From: Coffea arabica
Lineage: Eukaryota; Streptophyta; Magnoliopsida; Gentianales; Rubiaceae
Direction of reading: 5' to 3'
Length of the DNA: 64,000 bases
Assembly: GCF_036785885.1 (NCBI RefSeq)
Contig: NC_092312.1
Coordinates: 17,502,001-17,566,000 of the forward strand
This document shows positions 1 to 10,922 of this stretch, piece by piece (position 1 is the stretch's first letter; the number at the start of each line of letters is the position of its first letter). The position numbers and the translations under genes are program-made. The notes beneath the pieces were generated by a model. It did no database searches and was not told the origin of the DNA. It saw nothing but the letters and a program-made list of their open reading frames with translations.

Positions 1-504
1 ATATCTTGGTTTGTCGTTCGAGCTTCGCATTGAATTGAAGTCTGGCTAGCCAATTTTGGGGAAAGTTCATGTTAGTCATGAATGACTAGTAGTTTTTTTG
101 CAACCAATTAAAGAGTTTCGTGTGGATATACAAGGGCTTCGTTTGATTTAATGTCACATGTCAGGTGTATCTTACTTAGCATGTGAATTAGCAAATAGGG
201 TCTTTATGTGTCCAACATCAAGCCTTTTATTGGTCTTGAATCAATAAACCAACATAAATCAACATGTCTAATAGTGCTTCTGACCTACATAAATGATAAA
301 CCAACATAAAATGTCTTGCCAATTTCGCATTATGGAGGTTTTTTGTTTGACCTTTATTTGCCTTACCGTCCCTTGGAAAAAAACAACTGGTTGATTCCAA
401 CCACAAGAGGGGTAGCCGGACGGGGCAACCTGGCAGGAGCCCACTGCCCAGGACCGTGACCTTCTTTTAGGCCTAGAATGGGAGTTTTAGGAAAGATTAT
501 ACTC

Positions 505-542
505 CCTTCAATTGAAAAGTGGACCTTCAATTGAAAAGTGGA
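505..542 (+). repeat. 19-bp perfect tandem duplication
   Basis: CCTTCAATTGAAAAGTGGA occurs twice head to tail with no spacer. It is a local slippage-type duplication and no function is implied. Confidence 0.85.
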
Positions 543-1647
543 CTATAATTTGAGACAGATAAAAAAGAAAAACAAGACTATATAAATTAGCAAGGTGGGT
601 TTTTTCTTAATCCAAAGCAGAGCCATTAATTAATCCAACGCAGTACAGAGCTATTTCCACTGTGGAGAATCAGGGTTGAAACATGGATGTATAGCAGACT
701 TTTTTTTATTTTTTTGGGTACAGATTTATAGCAGACATTAAGAGACGAAGTAGTGGGTCTGGGAATGCTGCGTTTTGAAAAGAATGGCTTCTTTAATTCC
801 CTAATATGGTTGGAGGGATTTTTCCAGCAGTATGTCGGATGTGCTATATCCTTGCCAATTATATCCAATGTAGCTTTGAAAACCGGGGTTCTTACTTTTT
901 CTCGGATATTGGGTCTTCCTAACACCCAATAGTTTCTATGGTTTTATAGCAAATCTAAAAATTCTCAAATTTGGCACCTTATTAAATATGATTAGTATTC
1001 AAAATCTGTCCACAATAATAAAGTGGTTTCTAAAGTTTCAACGAAGATTTAATCTGGTTCCGTACAAATTTGATTTTGACCAGAAAAGGATAATCAATAG
1101 AATTCAGGCCATCGTTCACGATGAAAGTCACTTGAAAAAAACAAAAATATGAACGTTAGTCAAAGTAAATACAGAGAAAATTATAGTCCGTAAGTTCAAT
1201 AATTGGACTTTAAATTTCACTTCCATCTTAATGCTAATTGGGCTTTAAATTTGTAAATGCTTAAAATAATATTGCACTTTTTGGCTAGAAACAGAGTAGT
1301 GTGATTTGTTTAGACAATTTATCACACGACCGGAGAAGTAAAGTGTGGGGCAAAGCGTGAATAACCCTTTATTTTATCATTTTAACTAGTTTTCATAGGA
1401 CATCACGATTTTCAATCGACCAAATTCTCTAAATTGTCAGAAAGGTCTTAGATGTCTTTAAAATCGATTGAGAAAGTACTTTGTCACGACTAAGACATTG
1501 GCGGACAAGGGGCAGAAACGGTTGTATGTTACTGATTGTGTGTATTTTTTACTGTACGTAATTTTGATTGCACACGACGTAATTTTAGAACAATTTTTGT
1601 GAATCTCACACATGGACCGCTTCGCATGCAAAGTTAGGCTAGCGATT

Positions 1648-1740
1648 CGTCAGTACATCTGCCACTGGGCCTGTGCTCCGGTGGTCACTGCCCAGCCTTT
1701 CAAGGCTTGGTGATGTCGAACCTTCGATCCCACCAAAATT
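1648..1740 (+). mobile_element. Possible tRNA-derived SINE head (relic)
   Basis: A short GC-richer island in AT-rich DNA. A stretch near 1,672-1,686 loosely resembles a pol III A box (TGTGCTCCGGTGG), and CCTTCGATCCCA near 1,720 resembles a B box (GGTTCGANNCC) with a few mismatches. No poly(A) tail or target-site duplication was found, so it could equally be a chance resemblance or an old tRNA fragment. Confidence 0.3.
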
Positions 1741-2059
1741 GTCATAATATGGGATGATTTTTCTTGACTATTTTCGATGAAATTTCTACTCACATCGAGT
1801 TTCATCGATTTATCTTTTTGGAAATCAGACGACTCAGCGGCAGGGCATCCCAGAAGCCCAGGTGTTTTCCTCTCGTAGCCTCTTTATAATGCTGCTGAGA
1901 CATTTGATTAAACGATGGCAGCGGGGTCAATCCTGACGACGATGCTGCTGCTGGCGGTTTGTACCATCGCCATTACAGACCAAAGAAGTTTGGATGATTT
2001 TTGAATGCCTGGTTGAATGACCATAAAGGAATCCTTGTGCTAAGAAAGCAAAATGCTAG

Positions 2060-2061
<2 letters not shown>

Positions 2062-2098
<37 letters not shown>
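2062..2098 (+). repeat. (TA)n microsatellite
   Basis: About eighteen uninterrupted TA units about 620 bp upstream of the acyltransferase start codon. It is likely length-polymorphic. Confidence 0.95.
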
Positions 2099-2102
<4 letters not shown>

Positions 2103-2715
2103 AAGATTAATCTCTCCCCTCTGATGTTATTTGTCACAATTCACATTGCACGTTATTTATAAAAAAAATTGGTATTTTTCCCAATTAAGAAGATAACATT
2201 TAATTTCATCACCGGCTTGAATTAAAAATCGAAGCTTGCTATTGCCTTTTAGTTTGTATATGTGAAAATGGTTCATTGCATTATGTATTATTACCTTGTT
2301 ATTGCCCTTTTCAAGGTAGGACAGATACTTAGAGAATATATCAAAATAGAAATCATAAGTAATAAAATGCGACATTGTATGTGTTACAAATATGAAATTA
2401 ATGTTTATCAATATGCTCAACCACTCGCAGACTTTTCTAATTATTTTTTAAAATTTTAGTCAAAACGTCGACTTTTCTAATTCGTTTACTTAATTTCTTT
2501 AATTGGACTACAATAGCAACCACACACCAAATAATCCCTCGCATCAAGATAGAGAACGTGCCCCGTTTTCGAATTCTGACTTTCATCAAATTTAGTACGT
2601 AAGCTAGATCTATTGGCCATTAGCCAAAGAGAAACGAGCAGCAACATCGCTGTTTTTGCCTATCTTCCAGATAAAGAACGGAAGCTCCCAAAAAAAAAAA
2701 AGTGCTTCAGATAAT

Positions 2716-5700
2716 ATGGAGACCATAAACACCGACGAGCCAGTGACGCCGGCTGGCCGGCTATTTCTCCAGGCGGAAATGAACCAGATAATCAACTGTG
2801 CGATCGGAGTAAAGAATACCCTAGACATCGACGCTGTAAAATCAGAAATCACCACTTCCATAATGCTCAAGCAACCCAGGTTCAGCAGCCTCCTAATTAT
2901 AGACTCCCACGGCCGAGAGCACTGGCGCAGAACCCAAGTCAACGTCGACCGCCATGTCATAGTTCGCGACGAGCCCGTAACCAACGGTGACCCCTCCATC
3001 TCCCAAGAAGACGCCGTCAACGACTACATCGCCGACCTTGCTGTTTCCTCGCCGCTCAGCACAGACAAGCCCTTGTGGGAAGTCCATCTATTAATGGCGC
3101 ATAACTGCCTTGTTTTGCGGCTGCACCACGCGCTTGGAGATGGGATCTCTTTAATGTCCATGTTCTTAACGATTTGCCGGAAAGCTGATGACCCGAGCCA
3201 GATGCCAGCTATTGGCGGCGTGGGGACTTCTTTGGCTTCTTCTGGTGGGCAGAGAAGGAAGTGGAGGACAGCCTTGTGGAGGGCGCTTTTGGTGGTCTGG
3301 TATACGTTGGTGTTTGTGGTGGAGTTTCTGTTGAGGAGCTTGTGGTTGAAGGATAGCAGGACTGCCTTGAGCGGCGGAGCTGGGGTAGAGCTCTGGCCCA
3401 GGAAGTTGGCCACGGCCAAGTTCAGGCTTGATGATATGAAGGTTGTCAAGAGAGCAGTGGCGGAAGCGGTAAGGTTTTCTAATTTTTGGTTTTACCATTC
3501 TACTGTTACCTTGGAAGCTGTAAGGTTTTCTAATTTTTGGTTCACGACATGCATGACTCATCTTTTGGTTCACGGACTCAATGACGTGGATGACTCATCT
3601 TCGAGTTATTAATGTTGGGTTAAGTGATTCTGGGATTAATAATCTAAGTTATTTTGATTGATTTAGATTGGATGGGATATATTAGAAAATAATCCTTGTT
3701 TGGTTAGATATTGAATGAGATAGAATTACTATTTTAATGATCAAAATATATCTTAATTTGTAGGATGGTTTTAATAAAATAATAAAATAATTTATAATGT
3801 TTATTAAAATAAAGTAATTTGAAATTTTAATATTTGATATATAAAAATTTGCATTCACTCAAACTCAACCCATTCGGGCCCTTAAAAATAAGTTTTAACA
3901 TAGTTTTTGAATCTAAATTTGAAATTTAATTAAATAATAGTTGAATTTTGGCTAAGTTTGGGTTAAATTGAATAAAATTCAACCCATTTAAGAGTTTTAA
4001 GAATGCCAATTTCAAGTTAATATAGAAGATTTTTCTTTGAGTTAAGTTTGGGCTTATTGAAACCCTCATTTGCAAAGCCCAATTCATAAGATTATGTATT
4101 TATATAAAATTTTATTGAGAAAATATGGTTTGTAAGGGCAATTTAATCCTTTTATTATGATATAAGTTGGGGTAAATTAGCTAAAAATTTTAAATTAATT
4201 AATAGGGGTAAATTTGTCAAAAAAATTTAAAATAATGCATAGGGGCAAAATAGCCAAAAAAATTAATATAATTAGTAGAGGCAAATTAGTCCATTTATTA
4301 TTATATTATTATGTGAGATAATGGTTATATAACATTTAGTATGAATTTGTATCATTCACAAGGGTAAATTAGTCCAAATATTGTTATGTTGGTAATAGGG
4401 GCAAATTAGTCAAAAAAATTTAAATTAATTGGGAGACAAATTAGTCCATTCATGTTACATTATTGTGTGAGAGTAAAGTTATACAATTATGAGAGTATAA
4501 ATGTATATAATTTGTAAGGATAAATTAGTTTCAAATTTATTATTCTATCTCTTGGTCATTTCGGGATGACTAATACCACTTTCGTCATGGGATTATTTTA
4601 TCCCATGGTTAGTGTATTAATTCGGTTAATTGGGATGTGTAATCCAATAAATAAAATGCAACCAACATGAGATGACATAGGATAATTAATTCAATCTTTT
4701 GTCATCCCATAAACCAAATGGAATCTAAGTACTCGTTCTATGAGAGAGAGGTAAAACCTTTAAATTTTGTTGGCATGCCTAACTCTTGTGTATCCAAGTA
4801 TCACTTGAAACCTCCAATGGGACCAAGGAGTTGTCCTCACTCGTTGGTAGGGTATTCTTCCCCTTCTTCTCAACTTTCTTTCTTTTTTTTTTATGCCAAA
4901 AAACATAAATACTTACGCAAATTGGGAGGACTGACCTCATAAAATGGTATATATGATACGGACTTTTCATAGTTTTGGACAATAATTGACAAGCCCTGTC
5001 TATAAGATAAACCTTTCACAATTCCAAATTTTTGTTTTTTTTTTAATAATGGGGAAAATTGCAGAAACCTCCCCTGAGGTTACTGATACTTGCACTCACC
5101 TCCCTCATGGTTTGAGAAATTGCACTGACCTCTCTTGAATTTACTGATTCTTTGCAAATTCAGTCCAGGCCATTAAAATATTATTTTAGAGAGTGAAATG
5201 AGAAATTTGTGTCAGATTTGTCCTTTGAACTACATGTCAAGTAGTATTAGAAAAAAGAATGTCAAAATACTACAAATCAATTAACAATTAATAAACTTTA
5301 AGGGGTGTAGTTTATGGGGCAAATAGGTATGATCTATTCAAAGTACCAGCTCTTTATGGGTATTTTACTCTCAAACATTTAATTTATGATAAATACATCA
5401 ATGTTTATAAGTAAAACTCAAAATGTGTTACAGTAATATTCTTACAAAAAAAAAAACCGGTAGGTTATTTATTTAATATAAATTAAATATTTTTTAAAAA
5501 AAGAAATGACCCATAAAATATTAATTCTTTATGGTTTTCTTCCATTACATGAACAAAGTATCGGTTCTTTATAAGCATTTTATTTTGAATCATTTAATTT
5601 ATGTTAAATACATAAATATTTGTAACTAAAATTGAAAAAGTTTTACACTAATATCTTTATAAAAGAGAAACTGATAGGTTTTGTATTTAACAAAAATTAA

Positions 5701-8372
5701 ATATGTGAAAGTAAATACAGATTTAAATTTGATACCTCTACCAGGTAATTTAAATTTAAAAAAAGATTCGAAACTTCTATTTAAATTTGTATTTACTTTC
5801 ACATATTTAATTTTTGTTAAACACAAAACATACCAGTTTCTCTTTTGTAAAAATATTAGTGTAGCACTTTTTCAATTTTAGTTACAAACATTTAGGTATT
5901 TAACATAAATTAAATGATTTAGAATAAAATGCCCATAAAGAGCAGACACTTTGTTCATGTAATGGAGGAAAATCATAAAGAATTAATACTTTATGGGCCA
6001 TTTCTTTTTTTAAAAAAATATTTAATTTATATTAAATATATAACCTACCAGTTTTCTTTTTGTAAGAATATTACTGTAACACTTTTTGAATTTTAATTAC
6101 AAACATTTATGTATTTATCATAAATTAAATGTTTGAGAATAAAATGCCCATAAAGAGCTAGTATTTTGAATAGGCAATGTTTATTTGCCCATAAACTACA
6201 CCTTTTAAAGTTTATTAATTGTTAATTGATTTGTAGTATTTTGTCATTCCTTTACTAATACTACTTGACATATAGCACAAAGGACAAATCTGACAGAAAT
6301 TTCTCATTTCACTCCCTAAAATAATATTTTAATCCCTTGAACTGAATATGCAAAGATTCAGTAAGTTCAAAGGAGGTCAGTGCAATTTCTCAAACCATAT
6401 GGGAGGTGAGTGCAAGTGTTCCTCAATTTTTTCAAAATAATGTAAAGGTTTGATACTACTTCTAGAAATCGCGATTTGTCAAAATTATGAATTGCCTTTT
6501 CCTGGATACATTTTATAATTATTTTTACTTCAATATATTAAATCGTTACATTACATTTTTTATCAAAAAAAAAAACAATCAAAAATAGTAATCCAGTTGA
6601 GAAGTCACATTTCGTTGCTTTTTATTTGCAGACCATCAATGACGTTCTTTTCGGCGTAGTCTCTTGTGGGCTTTCGAGATACCTCGACATCCGATCGCCT
6701 AATGGTATCGTATAATCTATCTGACATTTTTTTTCTATATTAATTACCAACTTTTATTTGTTTATTTATTTTTGCGTCACATAACATTCATGTTAGGTAC
6801 TCAAGCAAGCAAGCAAGCAAAATTTCATTCAAGTTTGATGTGTGTTGTTCTAAATTTGCATGAGCTATTTTAGTCCAGTAAATCATTTCTGAATACTTCT
6901 CCAATTGCTGACATGAAATCCAGCGCTTACAAGAAATTGAGCTTCCCATAAATTAAAGATTAGAATTTTGAAATCCCTTTTCTTTCTTCTTGGTTGAGTT
7001 TGATAAAAAAAAAAAAAAAAAAAAAAAAACCATGCATCACGAAACTAAGGACTCGGACAACTCAAATCCTACAAAACTTTAAATTGTTTATTTAATTTGT
7101 GTCCGTAATGCCCTCTGCTAATTGCCCCCACTGCCCTTGAATGTGGAACTAAACGAAGGAAAATTATATGGCCCTTCCAGGAAACCATTTCACAATCCCA
7201 CGTGAATTTAACCTGAACAGGACTGTAGGATCTCCTTTAAACAAATGCTGATGCAGAAATAGTCAATAGGCGGACATTTGATTTCCAGAGAAATAACATG
7301 AACCTCAAAACGTGATTCAAATGATGGTGTAACCATTTTCTTTGATTTTACCCCCCATTCTTTCTTTTGCTCAAGTGGTAGTGGTACCTTTGCGAAGAAA
7401 TCCTTCGTTATTGAAAGTTTCCAATATTGGTTGTTGCTCCTAGCCTTGCAAGATGGGATTCAGATGACTGGACTTTCCATGGTTAATTTAAGACCTCAAC
7501 CGGGCCTGCAGGTATGTGCATTTATTAGTAACTACCATTGAGATTTAGACCTTGTCGCTGAACCTGAAGGCATGGTGGTTTTGCACAGGATTTCTCAAAG
7601 CTGCTGGATAGCAAATCCGGCACCCGCTTTGGGAATCAATTTGGTATGCTGCTGCTACCCGTCTACTATCATAAAGGAGGTTCTGATCCCCTCCAATTTG
7701 TAAGGAGAGCGAAAGCTATGATTGACAAGAAAAAGCTATCATTAGAGGGACTTTTCTCGTACAAACTTGGGTATTTCGTCATGTCTTGCTTCGGAGCAAA
7801 GGTTAAGTTTTACCGAACTGCATGAAAAGTTATAGATATCAATTCTTTTGACTGTGTTGCCAGAATATACGTATTTTACAGCGTGTTTCATAGCGACTAA
7901 AGTCTAGCACTGTGTCTTCTGCAACTCTATTTAACTCTTCTTCCTTGCTTTTCTTGCACTGGGTGTTTAGTTGGCCGCCTTGCTTAATTATAGGATTGTC
8001 TGTAACACCACGTTCACAATCTCGAATGTGGTCGGCCCTCGGGAGGAGATCACAATTATAGGCAATCCGGTGACTTACCTGAGAGCCAATACCTCAAGCC
8101 TGCCCCATGTAAAGTTCCTGCCCTTTGGTTCACCTTTTCTTGCTGTATCAACACATTAATTAATTGTTTTGATGGCGGTGCTGCTGTCTGAAATTTGAAC
8201 ACAGGCCGTTACCGTGCATATGGTTAGCTATGCAGGAAGAGCTGATTTGCAAATATTGGTGGCTAAAGATATCATCCCCGATCCCCAACTTCTGGCCAGG
8301 TGTTTCGAAGCTGCTCTGCTCGAAATGAAAGAATATGCAGAGGCAGCCAACACGACTCGAAAAGAAAAGTAA
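2716..8372 (+). CDS. O-acyltransferase WSD1-like (wax ester synthase/diacylglycerol acyltransferase)
   Basis: Six exons: 2716-3468, 6632-6704, 7453-7511, 7589-7801, 7971-8108 and 8205-8372. All joins keep frame and give 467 aa. The protein carries the WS/DGAT active-site motif HHALGDG at residues 137-143, a hydrophobic segment at about 189-207, and the conserved NDVLFG block right after the first intron (about 254-259). Members of this family esterify fatty alcohols or diacylglycerol with acyl-CoA, usually at the ER, for cuticular wax or storage lipid. The open frame extends upstream to a TTG, but the first ATG at 2716 gives the usual WSD amino terminus (METINTDEPVTPAGRLFLQ). Length fits the plant family (about 470-490 aa). 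Intron 1 is 3.2 kb and full of repeats, and its donor is duplicated 51 bp downstream. Which Arabidopsis WSD member is closest cannot be told by eye. Confidence 0.9.
3463..3541 (+). repeat. Duplicated 5' splice-site segment of the acyltransferase
   Basis: A segment of about 29 bp (GGAAGC, then G or T, then GTAAGGTTTTCTAATTTTTG...) occurs at 3463 and again at 3514. Each copy contains a GTAAGG donor, with GT at 3469 and at 3520. The donors are 51 bp apart, so the second keeps reading frame and would add 17 residues after alanine 251. Open frame continues through both. The first donor gives the family-like protein. Confidence 0.85.
4137..4510 (+). repeat. Degenerate AT-rich minisatellite in intron 1 of the acyltransferase gene
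   Basis: A motif of the form GGGGCAAATTAGTC followed by an A/T-rich stretch such as AAATTTAAATTAATT recurs about seven times at irregular spacing, commonly 40-60 bp. Units are diverged, which suggests an old array, possibly inside a decayed transposon. Confidence 0.65.
5045..6442. mobile_element. Foldback (long inverted-repeat) element in intron 1 of the acyltransferase gene
   Basis: About 1.4 kb forming two long inverted arms that meet near 5,750. The outer ends pair (CTTGCACTCACCTCCC on the left with its complement near 6,405; TTTGAGAAATTGCACTGACC likewise), and the centre pairs across GTGAAAGTAAATAC. Each arm is itself built of two related modules of roughly 180-200 bp (left: about 5,333-5,508 and 5,530-5,710; mirrored on the right). 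No transposase frame is present, so it is a non-autonomous MITE or foldback element. Ends are approximate and I found no clear target-site duplication. Confidence 0.8.
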
Positions 8373-9334
8373 TTGCTCGTGTGCTGAGGATCACAATTGT
8401 GCGGATAAGAAATCATCTTTCATCTTAACAGAAAGCATGGAACCAGTGTTCTAGTTTATCTAACTACTATATAAAAACCTAAGAGTATCTTCACCAAGAA
8501 GTGCCATGTCGATAATTTAAACCGATTTGGCATTCTTTGATTGATTTGTTGTTTTAAAACTATTTTTACCAACAATTTTCATCTGCAATTGACCACTTGA
8601 ACATGTGTCTTTTGTATATGTTTAACTCATTTAATTTTCCACTCAATTAAATGAGTTGAGCTTGTGGGCATTGAAATGAAGATTGAATTATGCATTCATA
8701 ACGGCTATCTCACTCTTACAATATGAGTTGAAACTTTTAATTGTCTGCATTCTTCCGTTTGGGCCTTTTGATTCTTACGGTTTCAGAGTCTTTTGGTATT
8801 TCATAACTTTTGGTTTCAGATGAAGAGCATAACCTCCATAAGGCTTTGCAAGCTTTCAGGCACAAGTTTCTTTTTTTTTAGAAAAAGTGCTCACAAATAG
8901 TATTAATCAACTGGTGCTCACGGGTGTTCTTTGGTAAGGGAATTTTCTATTTGTTTTTGTTGTTTTATTTGCATCCAAAACACAAAATAAATATTTCATG
9001 GATGGTGAATCACCAGTACTTTGATTAATTTTTTCCCTTTTAAATTGCCTTTGGATAGAAGGGTATAACAATCTAGTAAAAATTATTTACTATATCATTG
9101 TTTTCATAAATTTGTTTTCATTAGATAATTTATCTCTTGTGATAGAGTTTGAAGATCAACAAATAGCAGCATATTCACAAAAGTTTTGGTTTGCAAGTTT
9201 GTCTTGAACTACTCCTTATTGTTTACTACCTATTAGATAAAATTGTCTGAGAGGCAGTTTCTATTCGATTTATAAAGAATGGTTAAGCCAATTGTTTAGG
9301 TTGTTTTAGTGAGCTGTTGGACGTTTTGTACAGA

Positions 9335-9762
9335 TAGAGTTGTTAAGTCAATCGAGTATCTCGAAAGCTCGTTAGAGCTCGGCTCGTTAATTTTGGTTAA
9401 CGAGTTGAGCTCGAGCTCGAAACATGCTCGTTTAGTTAACGAGTCGAGTAAGCTCGGCTTGTTTGATACTCGAGTAGCTCGTTAGAGCTCGTTAATGAAG
9501 GGCATATTTGTCATTTTAAAAATCAAAATTATAAAAATTAAAAATTATAGGTTTTTATTAAGGTTAATTTGCACGAGCTCGAGCTCGAGAAGCTCGACTC
9601 GTTTGTGATAAATGTGTCGAGCTCAAGTCACATGTACATTTAACGAGCCGAGTTCGAACACATTTTAAAGCTCGTTTTCCTAACGAACTCGAGTTGAGCT
9701 CGGCTTGAATTAAACTCGAGTCGAGCTCGGCAGCCAAAAACTTGGCTCGATTAACAGCTCTA
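9335..9762. mobile_element. hAT-type MITE rich in GAGCTCG motifs
   Basis: A 428-bp element flanked by a perfect 8-bp target-site duplication, TGTACAGA (9327-9334 and 9763-9770). The termini are imperfect inverted repeats: TAGAGTTGTTAAGTCAATCG on the left, and the complement of the right end reads TAGAGCTGTTAATCGAGCC. The interior is packed with GAGCTCG/CGAGCTC words in both orientations around a short AT-rich centre. An 8-bp duplication with TAG-type ends is the hallmark of hAT elements; no transposase is encoded. Confidence 0.93.
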
Positions 9763-9981
9763 TGTACAGAGATCTTCATTGGGATAATATAGAATTAACC
9801 CAACTTGTTTAAAGTTTCTTTAATTTTTGTAAGCGCTAATTACTATAATATATAGGTGTATAGTGCTATATTTGTTACTTCCCATCTAGAAATATTAAAT
9901 TTGTATAAAATGTTTCTTTATATTAGTAGGGGTCAAGGGGGTAAAAATTCAATCTTTGGCAAAGTATGTTACTAGCAATTT

Positions 9982-10269
9982 ATGAAGGTTTGTTCTTCGT
10001 TGTTATCACTTATCACCAAATTAGTTCTTAAAGAAATAGTAGCAACCACCTTTTTGACCGCACAAACATCAAGTCCAGCAGCTATTGTGAAGAGAAACTT
10101 GCCCTTCAACGATCAAATCACACAAAAAGATTCTGATGGAACCGAGATTACTTCTGCAACAGAGGTGCAAGACTCTATTGAAAAAACATTTGAAACTAAA
10201 ACTCCAGCAAAAGAAAAAGTAAATGCCAGCCCTGCAAAGAAATGCAAGACTACCTTGCATATTAACTAG
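9982..10269 (+). other. Unassigned 95-residue open frame
   Basis: An ATG-initiated frame whose second half is rich in Lys, Thr, Ser and Glu (for example KTPAKEKVNASPAKKCK). It could be the last exon of a decayed gene, perhaps of the RPA-like genes carried by plant Helitrons, but I see no diagnostic domain. It may equally be chance. Confidence 0.2.
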
Positions 10270-10922
10270 CATTGCTAAATTGTCAACCTCTTTTATTATG
10301 CCATTCGTCTAGACTATTCTTTTGTTATCAATCACTTCAAACTTTATTTTTGTTAATTGTGTTTGAATATACATAGATTGACTTGAGTATGCTTTTCTAA
10401 ATAGATGTTCCACTGAAATTTTAATGACAAATACATCATCCTTCAGTGGGCCACTGGCTGTGCCTTGTACTTTACATATATACCTGTGTACATGTAGTAT
10501 TGATCTGGAAATTAGGCCAATAGGCCCCCCCCTGATGACTACAAGAGCTTCTAGTCTCAGGCCGTTTGCCTGGAATTTGTTCCGCAGCACCACGAAAGAC
10601 CCGAGTAATGGGCAAGAAGTTTAGGCATAATCTACTCGTTATTGCAGCAAACCTTCTTGCTTTTTGAAGCTAATCGCAATTGTTCGTCAATTCTTTTTGA
10701 AGCTACTTGCTATATTATCCTAATTACTGAAATAAGCACCCCACTCTCACTCAATTGGCATCCACTGAAATTTGCAATCTCTGAAATCAAACCATGAGGC
10801 TAAAGACTCAAGTCTCGTGTATTTCCATACCAACTTATAGACAAAGCAACAGGATAAGTTACATACCACTTCACCAAATTCACAAGCAAAAGTCAGCTTT
10901 TATTGCGTTAACTTAACATGTC

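Larger units (their letters stand above)
1..2715. other. Intergenic DNA upstream of the acyltransferase gene
   Basis: AT-rich sequence with no open frame that I can tie to a protein family. It contains a short tandem duplication near 505, a possible tRNA-like SINE head near 1.65 kb and a TA microsatellite near 2.06 kb. The promoter of the downstream acyltransferase must lie in its last part, but I could not single out a convincing TATA box. Confidence 0.6.
8373..10922. other. Intergenic DNA between acyltransferase and FPP genes
   Basis: Holds the 3' flank of the acyltransferase gene, an hAT-type MITE at 9.3-9.8 kb and an unassigned open frame at 9,982. The genes on both sides converge, so this is terminator-side DNA for both. 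Nothing else was recognised. Confidence 0.6.

Noticed and set aside
626-925. 99-residue - strand frame near the left end
   Set aside because: No family resemblance, no neighbouring exons, and a region of ordinary intergenic composition.
2656-2715. Upstream extension of the acyltransferase from a TTG
   Set aside because: It is not an ATG and adds a Lys-rich stretch unlike the family; the ATG at 2716 gives the usual start.
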